Source: AC-37 sp036382905
GTDB taxonomy: Bacteria > Actinomycetota > Thermoleophilia > Solirubrobacterales > Thermoleophilaceae
Assembly: GCA_036382905.1 (NCBI GenBank)
Contig: DASVPL010000170.1
Span: 1 to 9,715 of the forward strand
DNA length: 9,715 nt
Reading direction: 5' to 3'
Shown here: piece by piece, positions 6,997-9,715 of the stretch
Numbering within the stretch: the stretch's first letter is position 1
Layout of the letters: every line of letters begins with the position of its first letter
Notes under the pieces: generated by a model
Told to the model about the DNA's origin: nothing
Seen by the model: the letters and a program-made list of their open reading frames with translations, nothing else
Databases searched by the model: none
Program-made: the position numbers and the translations under genes

Positions 6997-7928
6997 CTGG
7001 GCCCGAGCCGCTCGTCGATCTCCACTCTGAGCGCCGCCGCGACGCGCTCCAGCTGGTCGATGAAACCGGCTACGAGGGGCGGGCGCTCGCGACTTGCGGG
7101 TAGCGCAACCGCGACCGTTCGCGAGACCGGGGGCTCGGCGCGAACCTTCACCAGCGCGACATCCGAGCGCACCGCGACCGCGGCCAGGGCTGGAACCACC
7201 GCTATGCCCAGGCCCTCCGCGACCAGCCCGAGCTTGGCCGTCCAATCGCGCACGACGTAGGCGACGTCGGGCTTCCAGTCCAGCCGCGGCCAGGCACCGA
7301 GGAGCGCATCGGCCGTGTTCGTGCTCCCGCTGATCCATCGCTCGCCCGCGAACTCGACTACCTCGACGGTGCGCCGCGACGCGAACGGATGACTTCGCGC
7401 GACCGCAAGCAGCATCGGATCGTCGAGCAGCCGCGTAAGGGTGAGGTCCGGCGCGTCGAGCTCGCCGCCCAAGGGCGAGCCCAGCACCGCGAGGTCCAGG
7501 GCGCCGGCGCGCAGGCGGCGCAACTGCGTCGGAGTCGTGCCCTCACGGAGCAGGATCTCGACCAGCGGCTCCTCGCTCGCGTGCCTTGTCAGCGCGCGCG
7601 GGACCAGCGCCGCTACAGCCGTCGGGAACGCGCCGACCCGAAGCCGTCCCCGCGTCGTCGCGGCGAGCGACGTCATCTCACGCGTGGCCGCGTCGACGTG
7701 GTCGAGCGCCGCGTTCGCGTGCGTCAGCAGCCGGGCGCCGGCCGCGGTGAGCCTCACGCCGCGGCGGCCGCGCTCGAACAGCGGTGCACCCGCCGCGTCC
7801 TCCATCGCCGCCACCTGCCGCGAGATCGCCGACTGCGCATAGCCGAGGGCCTCGGCTGCGGCGGTGAACGTGCCGTGCTCGGCAACGGCGCGCAGCACCG
7901 CAAATCCGGTGAGCGTGAATGCAGGCAT
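6993..7928 (-). CDS. LysR-family transcriptional regulator
   Basis: This 311-residue protein has the usual LysR length. The N-terminal winged helix-turn-helix covers about residues 5-64, with the signature FTAAAEALGYAQSAISRQV and the wing PLFERGRRGVRLTAAG. A linker helix follows, then a substrate-binding domain at about 90-300 with the typical RLRVGAFPTAVAALVP start. The effector is unknown. The ATG at 7928 gives a standard N-terminus. There is no clear ribosome site, and a CATAGT element (7951 down to 7946) could give a leader of about 10 bases. It is divergent from the NTF2-like gene across 71 bp, the classic arrangement for a LysR protein that controls its neighbour and itself. Its stop codon interlocks with that of the FAD oxidoreductase. 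Confidence 0.93.
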   Translation of the reverse strand: MPAFTLTGFAVLRAVAEHGTFTAAAEALGYAQSAISRQVAAMEDAAGAPLFERGRRGVRLTAAGARLLTHANAALDHVDAATREMTSLAATTRGRLRVGAFPTAVAALVPRALTRHASEEPLVEILLREGTTPTQLRRLRAGALDLAVLGSPLGGELDAPDLTLTRLLDDPMLLAVARSHPFASRRTVEVVEFAGERWISGSTNTADALLGAWPRLDWKPDVAYVVRDWTAKLGLVAEGLGIAVVPALAAVAVRSDVALVKVRAEPPVSRTVAVALPASRERPPLVAGFIDQLERVAAALRVEIDERLGPS

Positions 7929-7949
7929 CTGGTTACAGCATGGCGACTA

Positions 7950-7969
7950 TGCGAAATCGTCGTTTTGCA
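7950..7969. promoter_or_regulatory. Candidate LysR operator: inverted repeat in the divergent intergenic region
   Basis: The sequence TGCGAAA-N6-TTTTGCA is an inverted repeat with 6 of 7 arm bases paired. It sits centrally between the divergent LysR (start 7928) and NTF2-like (start 8000) genes. It is AT-richer than its surroundings, as LysR sites often are. Its right arm overlaps the possible -35 of the NTF2-like gene, so binding could control that promoter. It also overlaps the possible LysR -10 by two bases (7950-7951), which suits autoregulation. It is not an exact T-N11-A centred site. The role is inferred from position and symmetry. Confidence 0.45.
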
Positions 7970-7992
7970 GATGGCACGCCTGGTGTGAGAAT
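7964..7992 (+). promoter_or_regulatory. Possible promoter of the NTF2-like gene, leaderless type
   Basis: A -35-like TTTGCA (7964-7969) and a -10-like GAGAAT (7987-7992) are separated by 17 bp. Each matches four of six bases of the sigma-70-type consensus. The -10 ends 7 bases before the ATG at 8000, so transcription would start at or next to the start codon. GAGA at 7987-7990 could instead act as a weak ribosome site. Both hexamers are imperfect. Confidence 0.35.
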
Positions 7993-7999
7993 CGCGCAC

Positions 8000-8440
8000 A
8001 TGAACACTCGAGAGAACAGAGACACGATGAGGGCGGTCTTCGAGGGTCTGGCGGCGGGCGACGGCACGCGGCTCGTGGAAGCCATGTCCGACGACTTCTC
8101 CTGGACGATCGCCGGGGTGGCCACGCACTGGGCCGGGACGTGGCGCGGCAAGCAGGCCGTCCGCGAAGAACTCCTGGCGCCCCTCTTCGCGCAGTTCGCG
8201 GACCGCTATGTGAACACCCCGCTGTCTTTCACGGCGGAGGAGGATCGCGTGGTCGTCGAGTCCCGCGGCCGGGTCACGACGAAGGCGGGGGCCCGGTACG
8301 ACAACCACTACTGCTACGTGTGCCGCTTCGACGACGACAACCGCCTGGCTTCGATCGTCGAGTACGCCGACACGGCCCTGATGGAGGCGGCTCTTCACCC
8401 TCCCGAATCGCGAGCGAGGACGCCGATCAGGACCTCGTAG
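8000..8440 (+). CDS. NTF2/SnoaL-like domain protein (nuclear transport factor 2 superfamily)
   Basis: This small 146-residue protein is a single NTF2-like cone fold. The first helix is NRDTMRAVFEGLAAGD, followed by LVEAMSDDFSWTIAG, the W44/W48 segment THWAGTWRGKQAVREEL, then strands with FTAEEDRVVVESRGRVTT, YDNHYCYVCRFDDDNRLASIVEYAD. SnoaL-like proteins include cyclases, isomerases and ligand-binding proteins, and no catalytic set here tells which applies. The frame is open upstream to 7919, overlapping the LysR start and operator. I chose the ATG at 8000 because the first NTF2 helix begins there. The first eleven codons include ACT, CGA, AGA and AGG, unusual in this window. The last 46 bp overlap the 3' end of the convergent deacetylase fusion, and the tail PPESRARTPIRTS is probably a nonconserved extension. 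Likely regulated by the divergent LysR protein. Confidence 0.85.
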   Translation: MNTRENRDTMRAVFEGLAAGDGTRLVEAMSDDFSWTIAGVATHWAGTWRGKQAVREELLAPLFAQFADRYVNTPLSFTAEEDRVVVESRGRVTTKAGARYDNHYCYVCRFDDDNRLASIVEYADTALMEAALHPPESRARTPIRTS

Positions 8441-9715
8441 TCCGGGTCGTGCACGTCGCGCGCGGCCGGGTCGAGCTCTTCGCTCGCGATGCCGTGGAGC
8501 TGCGCGGTGGCGGTGAGCACGTTGCCGAAGGTCTCGACCGACACCTCCCCGAACCCCTCCTCGAACAGCCGCTGCGCGGATTGCCGCGTGAAGCGCCAGT
8601 AGTCGCCCCAGCTCTCGGCCTCCTCGCGGCACACACGCGTGATCCCCGGGATCGTGACGAGCGCGGTGCCGCCCGGCTTCAGGATCCGGCGGATGGTCGC
8701 GATCGCGGCGGGGACGTCCCAGATCAGGAGCAGCGTCTGGGTGCAGACGACGCAGTCGAAGCTCGCGTCCGGGATCTGCGGCGCGTCGGTCAGGTCGCCG
8801 ACGATGGTCGCCTGCGGGTTGCCCTCCTCGACGTGGAGCACGTCGACCCGCTCGACGCGGTCGCCGCCGAACGTGCGGGTGTAGCGATCCTCGCTGATCT
8901 CCAGCACGCGGCCACGGATGTCGGCGGCGTGGCGCTCGAGGAAGCGGTCGATGTAGTGGCGGTCGACCGGGGTGCCGCGCTCGAAGCCGAAGCCGGGGCT
9001 GACCGGGGTCGTGGTCCCGAGGTCGCCGAGGTCGAGCGAGCCGACGCGCGGCGCGGTACGCGCGCGGCGCAGCGCGCGCCCGGCGGACTCGCCGAGCAGC
9101 GCGCGGCGGGCGTCGGCGGTGGGGCTGCCGGACTCGGCGCCCGCCGTGAGCGCGCCGAGCAGCGCCCGCGCGACGTGCCAGGCGAGCCGGGCGGGCGGCT
9201 CGTACGGGGCGTCCACGCGGGGGAGCAGGAGCGGGTCCGAAGCGGGCGTGACCGCCGCGGGCGCGACCGTGAAGCCCGCGCCGTAGCCCGCGGAGCGCGC
9301 GGCCGCGGCCACCCGCGCGTCGGCGACGCCGAAGGGATAGGCGATCAGCTCGACGGGTGCGCCCGCGGCTGCGGCGAGCTCGTCGCGGCCGTCGGCGAGC
9401 TCGTGGGCCAGCTCGTCGTCGGGGAGCTCGGTGAGCACCCGATGGCCGCGCGTGTGGAAGCCGATCTCGTGGCCGGCGGCGGCGATGCGGGCGATGTCGG
9501 CGGGGGCGAGCCTTGCCGAGTCGCCGCCGGCGGCCGCTCCCGGGAGGCCCGCGGCTTCCCCGCCCGCGCCGCCGCCCGCCGCCGCGAGCCGCTCCGCCAA
9601 GCCGTCGCGTTCCGCCGCCGGCAGCGCCTCCATCGCGGCGCGTGCTTCGCTCGCCGGCATCCCCCGCCGCAGCGGCTCCGGCAGTGCGGCGCCGCGGTCC
9701 AGCGCCGCCTGGAGG
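8395..9715 (-). CDS. Polysaccharide deacetylase (NodB-type) fused to SAM methyltransferase, 5' truncated by window edge
   Basis: The frame is open from the right edge to the TGA at 8395-8397. The codons before the ATG at 9660 read on without a stop, so the true start lies outside. Counting from 9660, residues 50-150 are the second half of a NodB deacetylase: HEIGFHTRGH with metal ligands H69 and H73, and the AYPFG strand. The first catalytic motif (Asp-Asp) would be off the window. Residues 28-47 are a Gly/Ala-rich stretch. After a linker (about 160-210), residues 215-420 match a methyltransferase family with PVSPGFGFERGTPVDRHYID, VLEISEDRYTRTFGGDRV, VGDLTDAPQIPDASFDCVV, LKPGGTALVTIPG and WGDYWRFT. 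The glycine-rich SAM loop is atypical. The protein probably removes N-acetyl groups and methylates a sugar or glycan. Its 3' end overlaps the NTF2-like gene by 46 bp. Confidence 0.87.
   Translation of the reverse strand, partial: LQAALDRGAALPEPLRRGMPASEARAAMEALPAAERDGLAERLAAAGGGAGGEAAGLPGAAAGGDSARLAPADIARIAAAGHEIGFHTRGHRVLTELPDDELAHELADGRDELAAAAGAPVELIAYPFGVADARVAAAARSAGYGAGFTVAPAAVTPASDPLLLPRVDAPYEPPARLAWHVARALLGALTAGAESGSPTADARRALLGESAGRALRRARTAPRVGSLDLGDLGTTTPVSPGFGFERGTPVDRHYIDRFLERHAADIRGRVLEISEDRYTRTFGGDRVERVDVLHVEEGNPQATIVGDLTDAPQIPDASFDCVVCTQTLLLIWDVPAAIATIRRILKPGGTALVTIPGITRVCREEAESWGDYWRFTRQSAQRLFEEGFGEVSVETFGNVLTATAQLHGIASEELDPAARDVHDPDYEVLIGVLARDSGG

Noticed and set aside
7919..7999. 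Earlier start for the NTF2-like protein at 7919
   Set aside because: It would overlap the LysR start codon and cover the operator and promoter region. The added residues do not resemble the NTF2 fold or a signal peptide.
1..9715. Search for mobile elements, phage or defence genes, CRISPR arrays, tRNA or rRNA
   Set aside because: No transposase or integrase, terminal repeats, evenly spaced direct repeats or tRNA-like cloverleaf could be seen. The coding content is metabolic and surface-glycan in character.

Overview
The window is about 9.7 kb of very GC-rich, tightly packed bacterial DNA. Codon choice is strongly G/C-ending, Shine-Dalgarno sites are mostly weak or absent, and starts are often coupled or look leaderless. 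The proteins resemble high-GC Actinomycetota, and I suspect the Thermoleophilia/Solirubrobacterales, although the sequence alone does not prove a lineage. I see no RNA genes, transposons, CRISPR arrays or phage genes. Every gap between genes is under 100 bases.

Layout. At 1-791 (+) is the 3' part of a nucleotide-sugar dehydrogenase that enters from the left edge. It converges on a four-gene minus-strand operon read from 4602 down to 816: zinc-ribbon SAM methyltransferase, HIT-family nucleotide hydrolase/phosphorylase, phosphomannomutase/phosphoglucomutase, and an MBL-fold hydrolase. The genes in this operon are 13 bp apart or overlap by 4 and 11 bp. Diverging from it across only 25 bp is a plus-strand pair at 4628-6996: a polyprenyl-phosphate-type family 2 glycosyltransferase and an FAD-dependent, amine-oxidase-fold oxidoreductase. 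At 6993-7928 (-) and 8000-8440 (+) is a divergent LysR regulator and NTF2/SnoaL-like protein with an inverted repeat between them. At 8395-9715 (-), running off the right edge, is a fusion of a NodB-type polysaccharide deacetylase with a SAM methyltransferase.

Function. Apart from the LysR/NTF2 pair, the HIT gene and perhaps the MBL gene, the window reads as part of a cell-surface polysaccharide or glycolipid locus. The dehydrogenase would make UDP-sugar uronates, the mutase would make sugar-1-phosphate for NDP-sugar synthesis, and the glycosyltransferase would load a sugar on a polyprenyl phosphate. The FAD enzyme, the methyltransferases and the deacetylase would then modify the glycan or its precursor. 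The LysR/NTF2 pair has no visible link to this and looks like a small self-contained module placed between two parts of the locus.

I find no clear evidence of an entirely new system. The most interesting leads are the glycosyltransferase/FAD-oxidoreductase pair, the deacetylase-methyltransferase fusion with an atypical SAM motif, the back-to-back promoter elements at 4612-4621, and the candidate LysR operator at 7950-7969.
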